DNA of 41,548 bases. Origin: JBHIBC01 sp046758905 (GTDB lineage: Bacteria > Acidobacteriota > Polarisedimenticolia > Gp22-AA2). Shown here in pieces: positions 10,133-20,316 of this stretch. The notes under the pieces were generated by a model, which had not been told where the DNA came from, did not search any database, and saw nothing but the letters and a program-made list of their open reading frames with translations. A program made the translations under genes and the position numbers. The stretch is taken from positions 1 through 41,548 of the forward strand of contig JBHIBC010000019.1 in NCBI GenBank assembly GCA_046758905.1, in the 5' to 3' direction. Every line of letters begins with the position of its first letter. Position 1 is the stretch's first letter.

Positions 10133-11400
10133 GCACGGCTCCCGACCTGCGCCCGGCGAAGGTCCCCGCGAGGGCGCGTCCGGCGTTCGACGTGGAGCGC
10201 GTCCGGCGCGACTTCCCGCTCCTGCAGCAGGAGGTTCACGGGCGACCGCTGGTCTATCTCGACAACGCGGCCACCGCCCAGAAGCCGCGGAGCGTCCTGG
10301 AGGCGGTCCGACGCTTCTACGCGTCCGACAACTCCAACGTCCACCGGGGCCTGCACGAGCTCAGCGAGCGGGCGACCGCGGCCTACGAGGGGGCCCGCGA
10401 GAAGGCGAGGCGATTTCTCAACGCGCGGGAGGCTCGGGAGATCGTCTTCGTGCGCGGCACCACCGAGGCGATCAACCTGGTGGCGCAGGCCTTCGGCCGG
10501 ACGCGGGTCGGCGGCGGCGACGAGGTGCTGCTGACCCACATGGAGCACCACTCCGGCATAGTGCCCTGGCAGATGCTGTGCGCGCAGGTCGGCGCCCGCC
10601 TGAGGATCGCCCCCGTCACCGACGAGGGCGACCTGGACATGGAGGCGTTCGAGAGGCTCCTGGGGCCGCGGACCAAGATGGTCTCGATGGTGCACGTCTC
10701 CAACACGCTGGGGACGGTCAACCCGGTCCGCCGAGCGATCGAGATGGCGCACGCGCGCGGCGTCCCCGTCCTCCTGGACGGAGCGCAGGCGGTGCCCCAT
10801 TTCGGCGTCGACGTGCGGGCCCTCGAGTGCGACTTCTACGCCTTCTCCGGCCACAAAGTGTACGGCCCCATGGGGATCGGGGTGCTCTACGGCAAGGCGG
10901 AGCACCTGGAGGCGATGCCGCCCTACCAGGGGGGCGGGGACATGATCAGCACGGTGTCGTTCGAGAGGACGACGTACAATAAGGTGCCGCACAAGTTCGA
11001 GGCGGGCACCCCGAACGTCGTCGGCGCGATCGGGCTGGGCGCGGCGATCGAGTACCTGGAGGGCCTCGACGAGCGGGCTCGCCTCGCCCACGAGGGTGAC
11101 CTCTTGGAGCACGCCACGCGGGCGATCTCGGCGATCCCCTCCGCGCGGATCATCGGCCGCGCGAAGGAGAAGACCTGCGTGGTCTCGTTCGTCCTCGACG
11201 GGATCCACCCGCACGACATCGGCACGGTGCTCGACAGCGAGGGGATCGCGATCCGGGCGGGACACCACTGCACGCAGCCGTTGATGGAGCGTCTGGGCAT
11301 CCCGGCGACCGCCCGAGCTTCCCTCACCTTCTACAATACGCACCGGGACATCGACGCCCTGGCCGAGGGGATAGGAAAGGTGCTCGAGGTTTTCGGATGA
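10129..11400 (+). CDS. sufS: Group II cysteine desulfurase SufS
   Basis: 423 residues. PLP-dependent removal of sulfur from cysteine, delivering persulfide to SufU. The PLP lysine is K243 in FSGHKVYGPMGIG; the persulfide-carrying Cys is C381 in RAGHHCTQPLMERLG, the group II (SufS/CsdA) context. YLDNAATAQKP and NSNVHRGLHELSERAT are typical N-terminal pieces. Start GTG 10129 overlaps the sufD stop; the longer open frame upstream is antisense-like. Its stop overlaps the sufU ATG. No sufE is present, so SufU is the likely acceptor. Confidence 0.96.
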   Translation: MSTAPDLRPAKVPARARPAFDVERVRRDFPLLQQEVHGRPLVYLDNAATAQKPRSVLEAVRRFYASDNSNVHRGLHELSERATAAYEGAREKARRFLNAREAREIVFVRGTTEAINLVAQAFGRTRVGGGDEVLLTHMEHHSGIVPWQMLCAQVGARLRIAPVTDEGDLDMEAFERLLGPRTKMVSMVHVSNTLGTVNPVRRAIEMAHARGVPVLLDGAQAVPHFGVDVRALECDFYAFSGHKVYGPMGIGVLYGKAEHLEAMPPYQGGGDMISTVSFERTTYNKVPHKFEAGTPNVVGAIGLGAAIEYLEGLDERARLAHEGDLLEHATRAISAIPSARIIGRAKEKTCVVSFVLDGIHPHDIGTVLDSEGIAIRAGHHCTQPLMERLGIPATARASLTFYNTHRDIDALAEGIGKVLEVFG

Positions 11401-11852
11401 CGGCGGATCTGGGTGACCTCTATCAGGAGGTCATCCTGGATCACAACCGCCGGCCGCGCAACTTCCGGAAGATCGAGACGGCCAGCCACCGTGCGGTGGG
11501 ACACAACCCGCTGTGCGGCGACAAGATCGCCGTCTATGTCCACCTGGAAGGCGATCGGATCCGGGACATCAGTTTCGAGGGGTCGGGCTGCGCCATCTCC
11601 AAGGCCTCCGCGTCGCTGATGACCGAGTCCGTGAAGGGACGCGGGCGCGCCGAGGTCGAGGAACTGTTCCGAGCCTTCCACGGCCTGGTCACGGGAGAGC
11701 CGGGGGGCGGGGACGGCGCGCCGGCCGAGGTGGGGAAGCTCGTCGTCCTGGGCGGGGTACGCGAGTACCCGGTGCGCGTCAAGTGCGCCACACTGGCCTG
11801 GCACACCCTGCGCGCCGCGCTGGAGGACCGGGACGAGACCACGACGGAGTGA
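11397..11852 (+). CDS. sufU: Sulfur acceptor / scaffold-like protein SufU
   Basis: 151 residues. In SUF systems without SufE, zinc-bound SufU takes the persulfide from SufS. LYQEVILDHNRRPRNF at the start is the family hallmark. The zinc ligands are visible: C40 and D42 in NPLCGD, C65 in EGSGCAISKAS and C130 in VKCATLAWHTL. The about 20-residue insert that separates SufU from IscU is present (LVTGEPGGGDGAPAEVGKLVVLGGV). ATG overlaps the sufS stop (ATGA). Followed 5 nt later by sufT. Confidence 0.95.
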   Translation: MTADLGDLYQEVILDHNRRPRNFRKIETASHRAVGHNPLCGDKIAVYVHLEGDRIRDISFEGSGCAISKASASLMTESVKGRGRAEVEELFRAFHGLVTGEPGGGDGAPAEVGKLVVLGGVREYPVRVKCATLAWHTLRAALEDRDETTTE

Positions 11853-11857
11853 GTGGG

Positions 11858-12235
11858 ATGGGCGATAGTGAAGCGAGGCCGTTCGCCGGGCCCGCGCACA
11901 CGCGCGGGGCGTGCTCGCCCGATCCGGGGATCCGCGCCCTCGAGGCCCAGGTGATCGAGGCGCTACAGTCCTGCTACGATCCCGAGATCCCGGTCAACGT
12001 CTACGAGCTGGGGCTCATCTACGACATCCGGGTCGGCGACGACGGCAAGGTCGAGGTGACGATGACCCTCACCTCGCCCATGTGCCCCGTCGCCGGCACC
12101 CTGCCCGGCGACATCGAGTTGCGGCTGAAGGCGATCCCGGGGGTCGCCGACGCGCGGGTGACCCTGGTCTGGGACCCGCCCTGGGGACCGGACAAGATGA
12201 CCGAGGCGGCCAGGCTGCAGCTCAACCTGCTCTGA
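11858..12235 (+). CDS. sufT: Fe-S maturation protein SufT (MIP18/DUF59)
   Basis: 125 residues. MIP18-family protein used in maturing cluster-containing targets. CYDPEIPVNVYELGLIYDI and TSPMCPVAGTLPGDIE (C76) are the characteristic SufT segments, followed by VTLVWDPPWGPDKMTEAAR. The first 25 residues before the domain are non-conserved. ATG 11858 follows the sufU stop by 5 nt. It is the last gene of the suf operon: a short GC-rich hairpin follows and then a different functional unit. Confidence 0.93.
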   Translation: MGDSEARPFAGPAHTRGACSPDPGIRALEAQVIEALQSCYDPEIPVNVYELGLIYDIRVGDDGKVEVTMTLTSPMCPVAGTLPGDIELRLKAIPGVADARVTLVWDPPWGPDKMTEAARLQLNLL

Positions 12236-12249
12236 GAGACTCCGCCGCT

Positions 12250-12269
12250 GCCGGGGGAGAAGGCCCGGC
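12250..12269 (+). terminator. Possible hairpin after sufT
   Basis: GCCGGG (12250-12255) pairs with CCCGGC (12264-12269) around an 8-nt loop, 14 nt after the sufT stop. There is no T-tract, so it is at best a weak or factor-assisted terminator or a 3'-end stabiliser. The remaining sequence up to 12368 has no other recognisable feature. Confidence 0.3.
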
Positions 12270-12383
12270 GAGCGGGCGGGCGGGTCGGGGCGCCGGCCCG
12301 TGGGCGGGCAGCGGACGGAGTTCCGGATCACCGGCGGACATCCTCACCACCGTCGTCGGCCGTTCCCTTATACTCGGACATCC

Positions 12384-13670
12384 ATGTTCTCGAGCCGTCT
12401 CCCCTGGCCCTGCCCGAGCAACGATCTCGCGCGCCTCATCGCGCGGAAGCGGGCGGAGGGGCGGGACATCCTCGACCTGACCGAGTCGAACCCGACGCGC
12501 GTCGGGCTGCGCTATCCCGCCGACCGGATCGCCGCGGCGCTCGCCGCGTCCGGAGCCGCCCGGTACGATCCCGACCCCCGCGGCCTGCCGGTCGCGCGCG
12601 GGGCGGTCGCGGCCTACTACGCCCGCCGCGGGCTGCAGGTCAGCGGGGAGCGGATCCGGCTGACGAGCTCGACGAGCGAGGCGTACTCCTTCCTCTTCAA
12701 GATGCTGGCCGACCCGGGGGAGCGGATCCTCGTTCCGGCCCCCAGCTATCCGTTGTTCGAGTACCTCGCGGCCCTCGAGTCGCTGCGCGCGGACTCCTAT
12801 CCGCTGGTCTACGACGGGCGCTGGGCCATCGACCTCCGCGCCGTCGAGAGGGCGGTGGAGGTGCGGCGGACTCCGGTGAGGGCGATCGTCGTGGTCAACC
12901 CCAACAACCCGACGGGCCAGGCGCTGCGGGAGGATGAGCGGGCCGCGCTCGAGCGGATCTGCGCGCCGCGCGACATCGCGATCATCTCGGACGAGGTCTT
13001 CCTCGATTATCCCTTCGGGAGAGCGGAGCCGGAGGGCGGGGCCGCGGTGGCCCCGGCAACCGACCCCGCCGGCCGGAAGGGACGCGGCGGTGGACGGATC
13101 GCGTCGGTCCTCGCGGCGACTCGGGAAGGGGGCCGGAGGCGTCCGCTCGCGTTCGCGCTGGGAGGGATGTCCAAGTCGTGCGGCCTGCCCCAGCTCAAGC
13201 TCGGCTGGCTGGTGGCGGCCGGACCGGGCGAGCGGGTCCGGGAGGCGCTCGATCGGCTCGACCTGATCGCCGACACCTACCTGTCGGTGGGAACACCGAT
13301 CCAGCTCGCCGCCGCGCAGCTGTTCGTCATCGGCGAGAACGTCCGGCGGCAGATCCAGCGGCGCATCGTGGGGAATCGGTCGCGGTTGACCGATTCGCTG
13401 GCCTCGGGATCGCTCTGCGCCGTCCTCGAGGCGGACGGCGGATGGTACGCCGTCCTTCGTCTGCCGGCGGTGGTTCCGGAGGAGGAGCTCGTCCTGGAGC
13501 TGCTCGCCGAAGACGACGTCCTGGTCCACCCGGGCTATTTCTTCGACTTCCCCCGCGAAGCCTACCTGGTGCTCAGCCTGCTCCCCGAGCCGGGCGTCTT
13601 CGCGGAGGGGACCGGGCGCATCCTGGCGCGGGTGGCGGGCCGCTGCGGATCCGGCGGCGCGGGAGAGTAG
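12384..13670 (+). CDS. PLP-dependent aminotransferase, class I/II
   Basis: 428 residues. Fold-type I aminotransferase: DLTESNPTRVGL at the N-terminus, substrate/PLP loop VNPNNPTGQ, PLP-interacting Asp in IISDEVFLDYPFG, and the Schiff-base lysine in GGMSKSCGLPQLKLGW. The usual Arg of the SKxxxxPxxR motif is Lys here (QLKLGW), as seen in some acidobacterial-type relatives. A Gly/Ala-rich insert (about residues 222-250) sits before the lysine. I start at MFSSRLPW because TATACT (12369-12374) lies only 9 nt upstream, which would give a nearly leaderless mRNA; an open frame reaches back to 12300. The amino acid substrate cannot be assigned. Confidence 0.82.
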   Translation: MFSSRLPWPCPSNDLARLIARKRAEGRDILDLTESNPTRVGLRYPADRIAAALAASGAARYDPDPRGLPVARGAVAAYYARRGLQVSGERIRLTSSTSEAYSFLFKMLADPGERILVPAPSYPLFEYLAALESLRADSYPLVYDGRWAIDLRAVERAVEVRRTPVRAIVVVNPNNPTGQALREDERAALERICAPRDIAIISDEVFLDYPFGRAEPEGGAAVAPATDPAGRKGRGGGRIASVLAATREGGRRRPLAFALGGMSKSCGLPQLKLGWLVAAGPGERVREALDRLDLIADTYLSVGTPIQLAAAQLFVIGENVRRQIQRRIVGNRSRLTDSLASGSLCAVLEADGGWYAVLRLPAVVPEEELVLELLAEDDVLVHPGYFFDFPREAYLVLSLLPEPGVFAEGTGRILARVAGRCGSGGAGE

Positions 13671-13762
13671 CCCCGGCAGCGGTCGGGGCGGACGCCGGCC
13701 GCCGCGTCTCCGGGCGTTCGGACGCCCTGCGCGGAATAAACGCACCCGGGGCACCGTTCCAT

Positions 13763-13791
13763 TTGTCTGTCGGACGGCGGTTAGGTATACT
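13763..13791 (+). promoter_or_regulatory. Promoter of the bufferin-type operon
   Basis: TTGTCT at 13763-13768, 17-nt spacer, TATACT at 13786-13791. The -10 box is 5/6 to consensus. Predicted transcription start near 13798, leaving an about 72-nt leader before the bufA ATG. No metal-responsive operator could be recognised in the leader. Confidence 0.6.
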
Positions 13792-13869
13792 CCCGCGGCT
13801 CCCGGAAGGGCCACGGGGGACCCGGTCCGAGGAGAGTTTTCGCAGCACCCAATCGTGGAGGAACAGTCA

Positions 13870-14151
13870 ATGAAGGCAAACAAGGCGCTCGGCTTCGTCG
13901 TCGCCACGGCCGTCGTCGGGATGCTCGCCGCCGGTCACCAGTTCGCGTACGGGGGCAAGGCCGAGGGCGAGAAGACAGTCAAGTGTTACGGGATCAACTC
14001 CTGCAAAGGCCATGGCGAGTGCGGCGCCCCCGACGGGAGCCACAGCTGCGCCGGCAAGAACCAGTGCAAGGGCAAGGGCTGGGTCAAGGTCAAGAGCGAG
14101 AAGGAGTGCAAGGAGAAGGGCGGGAAGGTCCTGAAGGAAGAGGAGGAGTAA
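13870..14151 (+). CDS. bufA: Cys-rich secreted peptide, putative bufferin precursor (BufA-like)
   Basis: 93 residues. Signal peptide (residues 1-27, hydrophobic core LGFVVATAVVGMLAA) followed by a small Cys/Gly/Lys-rich mature part with six Cys: 39, 45, 51, 60, 66 and 80. Two copies of a C-x5-C-K-G motif occur (CYGINSCKG and CAGKNQCKG), the pattern of the second (BufA2) class of bufferin precursors, followed by a WVKVKSEKECKEKGG tail. Bufferins are periplasmic RiPPs whose Cys are oxidatively modified by a DUF692 enzyme and which bind copper. The next two genes are exactly that enzyme and its DUF2063 partner. ATG 13870 is chosen because GGAGGA ends 7 nt upstream; an ATG at 13855 lacks one. Precursor identity is inferred from context and pattern. 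Confidence 0.85.
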   Translation: MKANKALGFVVATAVVGMLAAGHQFAYGGKAEGEKTVKCYGINSCKGHGECGAPDGSHSCAGKNQCKGKGWVKVKSEKECKEKGGKVLKEEEE

Positions 14152-14211
14152 TCCTCCGGCGCGGGCCGGAGGACACTCGGGCCGTCGTCGCGGCCCGGGA
14201 CCTCCGGTCCC
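14152..14211 (+). promoter_or_regulatory. Three tandem hairpins between bufA and bufB
   Basis: Starting right after the bufA stop: TCCTCCGG/CCGGAGGA (14152-14159 with 14166-14173, 8 bp, 6-nt loop), GGGCCG/CGGCCC (14179-14184 with 14191-14196), and GGGACC/GGTCCC (14197-14202 with 14206-14211, 3-nt loop). All stems are perfect. No T-tract follows. Likely role: partial terminator or RNA-end stabiliser that makes more precursor than enzyme mRNA; inferred from position only. Confidence 0.6.
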
Positions 14212-14320
14212 GCGCGGGATCTTGCCGGTCGGCAGTTCACCCGCACGCGATCGAACGCCCCGTAACAGCGCCACGCCGCGCGTGACGTCGGCGGTCCGCG
14301 GGGACCGCGGAGAGGAGTGC

Positions 14321-15223
14321 ATGTCCGGCGAGCGGCCTCGATACATCGGGCACGGGGTCGGGCTCCGGCGGGACCACTACAGCGCGGTCCTGACGGGGGC
14401 GCCGACCCGCGTCGACTGGTTCGAGGCGATCACCGAGAACTACATGGTGCCGGGAGGCCGGGCGCTCGAGATCCTGGGCAGGGTGCGCGAGCGCTACCCG
14501 ATCGTGCTGCACGGCGTATCGCTGTCGATCGGGTCGACCGACCCGCTGAACGAGGACTACCTGGATAGGCTCGCGGCGATGATCGAGCGGTTCGAGCCGG
14601 AGTGGATCTCGGACCATCTGTGCTGGACCGGGGTGGGGGGCCACAACGCCCACGACCTGCTGCCGATCCCCTACATCGAGGAGGCGCTCGACCACGTCGT
14701 GTCGCGCATGCACAGGGTCCAGGAGAGGCTGGGGCGCGCCATCGCACTCGAGAACCCGTCGAGCTACGTGGCCTTCAACGCCTCGACGATGCCCGAATGG
14801 GAGTTCCTCTCCGAGGTAGCCCGTCGCTCCGGGTGCGGGATCCTGCTCGACATCAACAACATCTACGTCAGCGCCCGCAACCACCGCTTCGACCCCCTGC
14901 GCTACCTCGAGGGCGTGCCGGCCGACCGGGTCTGGCAGTTCCATCTCGCCGGCCACTCGGACAAAGGGGCCTACCTGCTCGACACCCATGACCATGCGGT
15001 GCCCGAGCCGGTCTGGGAGCTGTACGCCCGCGCCGTCCGGCGGTTCGGAGCGGTGAGCGCCCTGATCGAGTGGGACGATCGGATCCCGCCGTTCGAGCAG
15101 CTCGAGGAGGAATCGGAGCGGGCGCGCGCGATCCACCATCGGGTCCTGGCGGCACCGGAGGCGGGGGGGGGGCTGGACCGGGGTCGGGTGCCGGCGACCG
15201 GGCGCGCGGAGGCGGCGAGGTGA
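14321..15223 (+). CDS. bufB: MNIO-family (DUF692) RiPP-modifying enzyme, BufB-like
   Basis: 300 residues. Multinuclear non-haem iron oxidative enzyme with a TIM-barrel fold, relative of MbnB and TglH; in bufferin systems it oxidises precursor cysteines. Iron-site residues are distributed as in the family: WFEAITENYM, LHGVSLSIGS (H64), ISDHLCW (H99), HDLLPIPY (H111), LENPSSY (E144), LLDINNIYVSARNH (D177, N180), WQFHLAGHSD (H208, H211), DTHDHAV and LIEWDD (E250). ATG 14321 has GAGGAG upstream; an open frame extends further 5' without a good start. Located 169 nt after bufA and overlapping bufC by the GTGA junction. Confidence 0.92.
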   Translation: MSGERPRYIGHGVGLRRDHYSAVLTGAPTRVDWFEAITENYMVPGGRALEILGRVRERYPIVLHGVSLSIGSTDPLNEDYLDRLAAMIERFEPEWISDHLCWTGVGGHNAHDLLPIPYIEEALDHVVSRMHRVQERLGRAIALENPSSYVAFNASTMPEWEFLSEVARRSGCGILLDINNIYVSARNHRFDPLRYLEGVPADRVWQFHLAGHSDKGAYLLDTHDHAVPEPVWELYARAVRRFGAVSALIEWDDRIPPFEQLEEESERARAIHHRVLAAPEAGGGLDRGRVPATGRAEAAR

Positions 15224-16134
15224 GCCACCCACGCGAGCTGCGCCGGACCCAGGAGATCTTCTGGGACCTCATCACCGCGCCGGAGGGGGTGCGCCCGGCG
15301 CTGGAGGAGATGGCCCGCGGGGGGCGGCCGGACGCGGAGTCCGTCGCGACGATCTTCGCCGGCGACGAGGAGCTGCCCGCGGTCGAGCGGATCGACGTCT
15401 ACGCCAACATGTATTTCTACCGCCTGTTCGATTGCCTGCGGGAGGACTACCCGCGTGTCGAGGCGGCCGTCGGCTCGGCCCGTTTCCACAACCTGGCGAC
15501 CGATTATCTGCTCCGCCATCCCTCCCGGAGCCCGTCGCTGCGCTACCTGGGGGAAGCGCTCCCGGCCTTCCTGAACTCGCACCCGCTGAACGACGAGTTC
15601 CCCTACCTCGCCGACCTGGCACGGCTGGAGTGGGCCCGCGTGGACGCCTTCGACGCGCCCGACGCCCGGCCGCTGACGCGCGAGGGGCTCGCCCGGCTTC
15701 CTCAGGACGACGCGGGCGAGGCGCGATTCACGCTGATGCCGGGGGTGCAGATCCTGCGCTTCGGATACGACGTCGTGCGCCTGTGGCGCGATCTGAGGGA
15801 GGCCGGCGGGTCGGACGAGGAGGGAGGGAGGACCGAGGGGAACGCCGCCGCCGAGGCACACGGCGCGCACACGCCGGCCCGGGGTCCGGGCCGGGTGCCC
15901 GTGCGCCGCACCGCGGCGCGCGTCTGGAGGAAGGGCTACATCGTCTGGCACAAGGGGATCGACGACGAGGAGGCGCGCAGCCTCGAGCTGTTGGCGGCGG
16001 GGGAGCCGCTGGGACGGATCTGCCAGCGGCTCGCCGCGGGCCGCTCGCTGACGCGCGCTACCGCGCGGGTCGGGCGGATGCTGCAGGCCTGGCTCGACGA
16101 CGAGATCCTCGCGACGGCTGCGCGAGCCGAATAA
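15220..16134 (+). CDS. bufC: DUF2063 partner protein, BufC-like
   Basis: 304 residues. The N-terminal DUF2063 helical domain (residues about 1-110: ELRRTQEIFWDLI, IDVYANMYFYRLFDCLREDYP, FHNLATDYLLRHPSRSPSLRYLG) is followed by a domain with LADLARLEWARVDAFDAPDA and a C-terminal region VWRKGYIVWHKGIDDEEARSLELLAAG. These proteins pair with DUF692 enzymes and are thought to bind and present the precursor. A low-complexity insert (residues about 197-225) separates the halves. GTG start at 15220 overlaps the bufB stop, so the enzyme and partner are translationally coupled. Confidence 0.9.
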   Translation: MSHPRELRRTQEIFWDLITAPEGVRPALEEMARGGRPDAESVATIFAGDEELPAVERIDVYANMYFYRLFDCLREDYPRVEAAVGSARFHNLATDYLLRHPSRSPSLRYLGEALPAFLNSHPLNDEFPYLADLARLEWARVDAFDAPDARPLTREGLARLPQDDAGEARFTLMPGVQILRFGYDVVRLWRDLREAGGSDEEGGRTEGNAAAEAHGAHTPARGPGRVPVRRTAARVWRKGYIVWHKGIDDEEARSLELLAAGEPLGRICQRLAAGRSLTRATARVGRMLQAWLDDEILATAARAE

Positions 16135-16200
16135 GCCCGGACGGGGCGCCGGGACGGGCCCGGCGGTCGGCTCAGTCGCACCTCCGGCTGCACGAGCACC

Positions 16201-18411
<2,211 letters not shown>

Positions 18412-18418
18412 GCGCGCG

Positions 18419-19531
18419 TCAGGCGGGCGCGCTCCACACCGGCCGCAGCGCGGTGCTCTTGATCAGCAGGAAAACCCTCGCGCCCGCCTCCAGCCGGAGC
18501 TGCTCCCGGGCCTCACCCGTGACCGCCACGTAGAACGGCTCCGGGTCGTCGAAGCGGAGCAGGACGCGGTCCTCGGAGACGAAGACCCCCGCGATGGTCC
18601 CCTGCAGCACGTTGCGCGCCGAGGTGAGCCCCGGCGGGTCGAGCGTGACGATCGCCTCGTTCGGCCCGAAGGCCAGGCCGACGCCGCCCTCCGGGCCGGC
18701 CGGCGGCGCCTCCCCCGCCACGTGCAGGGTGAAGCGGCCCCAGGACACGTCGTACCCACCGCGTCCCGGCCGCGGCGGCCGGAGGCGACCGGAGATCAGG
18801 TTGTCGATCGGGCCGGCGCCCGGCGCCGCGCGCGGGTCGATCGCCAGCTCCGGGCCGCCCTCCGCCACTATCCTCCCGCCGCGGATCAGGGCGACCCGGT
18901 CGGCAAGGGCCAGCACCTCCGCGGGGTCGTGGGTCACGTAGAGCACCGGGATGTCCAGCGACCGCTTGATCGCCTTGAGGTCGGCGAGCGCCCTCGTCTT
19001 GAGGTCGCGGTCGAGGGCGCTTAACGGCTCGTCCATTAGAAGCGCCTCGGGGTAGCTCGCGAGGGCGCGGAGCAGGGCGGCACGCTGCGCCTCGCCCCTG
19101 GAGACCTCGGCCGGGCGGCGGTCGAGAAGGGCCCTCAGCCCCAAGGCGTCGATGAGCTCGTCCAGGCGGCGGCCGTCGTCCGGCGGCCGCGAGCGGGACG
19201 CGCGAACCGTCCCGTAGAAGATGTTCTCCCGCAGGCTGAGGTGGGGGAAGAGCAACCCCTCCTGCGGGACGTATCCGAGCCGACGGCGGTCGGCCGGGAG
19301 GTGGGTCCGGTCGACGGAGGAGAAGAGGACGCGTTCGCCGAGCTCGACCCGGCCTGACCCCGGACGGATCAATCCCGCGAGACACTGCAGGAGCGTGGAC
19401 TTGCCGCTGCCCGAGGGGCCGAACAGGACGGTCACGCCACGCGGCACCGCCAGGCCGACCGCGAGCCGGAACGGTCCCCGCCGAAGCTCTAGGTCGAAGA
19501 TCAGGCCGCCGGGGCCCGCGCCGGCCCTCAC
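18419..19531 (-). CDS. modC: Molybdate ABC transporter ATP-binding protein
   Basis: 370 residues. Powers molybdate import with ModB. Walker A GPSGSGKST (residues 38-46), Q-loop YVPQEGLLFPHLSL, signature VSRGEAQRAALLRAL (the Arg in place of the first Gly of SGGE is common in ModC), Walker B EALLMDEPLSALD, switch His in LYVTHDP. The C-terminal region contains a TOBE/mobile domain (NVLQGTIAGVFVSEDRVLLRFD, RVFLLIKSTALRP), which binds oxyanion in this family. GTG start at 19531 overlaps the modB stop. Convergent with the prolyl oligopeptidase gene, 7 nt apart. Confidence 0.92.
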   Translation of the reverse strand: MRAGAGPGGLIFDLELRRGPFRLAVGLAVPRGVTVLFGPSGSGKSTLLQCLAGLIRPGSGRVELGERVLFSSVDRTHLPADRRRLGYVPQEGLLFPHLSLRENIFYGTVRASRSRPPDDGRRLDELIDALGLRALLDRRPAEVSRGEAQRAALLRALASYPEALLMDEPLSALDRDLKTRALADLKAIKRSLDIPVLYVTHDPAEVLALADRVALIRGGRIVAEGGPELAIDPRAAPGAGPIDNLISGRLRPPRPGRGGYDVSWGRFTLHVAGEAPPAGPEGGVGLAFGPNEAIVTLDPPGLTSARNVLQGTIAGVFVSEDRVLLRFDDPEPFYVAVTGEAREQLRLEAGARVFLLIKSTALRPVWSAPA

Positions 19532-20229
19532 TTCCGGCCCCTTGCGCCCCGCAGCCCCTCGATGAACCGAGTCGCGGCGAGCGTCCCGAAGGCGATCAAC
19601 GCCGCCAGGGCGCACAGGCCCAGGGCGAGACGGTCGGCGCCGATCTGGACCGAATTGAAGATCGCCAGGGGGAGCGTCCGGGTCACCCCCGGGATGTTCC
19701 CCGCGACCATCATGGTCGCCCCGAACTCGCCCAGTCCGCGGGCGAATCCGAGCAGGACCGCGGCGGACACCCCGGGAAAGGCGAGCGGCAGGGTGACGGT
19801 GGCGAAGGCGCGCAGCCGTGACGCCCCGAGGGTGCGCGCCATCGCCACCAGGCGCGGGTCGATCGCCTCGAACGCCACCTGTGCGGCGCGCAGCATCAGA
19901 GGAAAGGAGATCGCCGCGGCCGCGATCGCCGCCCCCTGCCAGGTGAAGACGAAGGAGACGCCGATGGCCCTCCACCAGGGGCCGAGCGGGCCCTCGCGGC
20001 TCAGGAGGATCAGCAGGACGTACCCGGTGGCGACGGGCGGCAGGACCAGGGGGAGATTGAGCAGGGTCTCGAGGGCGACCTTCCCCGGGAACTTCCGCCG
20101 CGTCAGCAGCCGGGCGAAGAACAGGGCGAACGGGAGGCCGACCAGCACGCTGAGGCCGGCCACCCGCAGGGATATCCACAGCGGCCCGATGAAGGCGTGT
20201 CGGGCGCCGGCCGTGTCGGCTCCCGCCAC
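19528..20229 (-). CDS. modB: Molybdate ABC transporter permease
   Basis: 233 residues from the chosen start, about six membrane segments. The EAA loop is visible as LVAMARTLGASRLRAFATVTLPLAFPG, and FIGPLWISLRVAGLSVLVGLPFALFFA, LLNLPLVLPPVATGYVLL and ARGLGEFGATMMVAGNIPG are typical ModB pieces. I start at GTG 20229 (VAGADTAG...), preceded by GGGGGAG, which gives the usual ModB length. The same frame stays open upstream to an ATG at 20355, but those 42 residues look like the displaced C-terminus of ModA (LLARAGFSPL), so a modA-modB readthrough product is possible. The stop overlaps modC. Confidence 0.88.
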   Translation of the reverse strand: MAGADTAGARHAFIGPLWISLRVAGLSVLVGLPFALFFARLLTRRKFPGKVALETLLNLPLVLPPVATGYVLLILLSREGPLGPWWRAIGVSFVFTWQGAAIAAAAISFPLMLRAAQVAFEAIDPRLVAMARTLGASRLRAFATVTLPLAFPGVSAAVLLGFARGLGEFGATMMVAGNIPGVTRTLPLAIFNSVQIGADRLALGLCALAALIAFGTLAATRFIEGLRGARGRK

Positions 20230-20316
20230 CGCCTCTCCCCCGGGCTCGCCGCGTGGGCTCCCGCCGCGGGCAGCGGCGCGGGCGCCCGTCGCTCGCCTCT
20301 GCCCGGCGGGAGGCCG

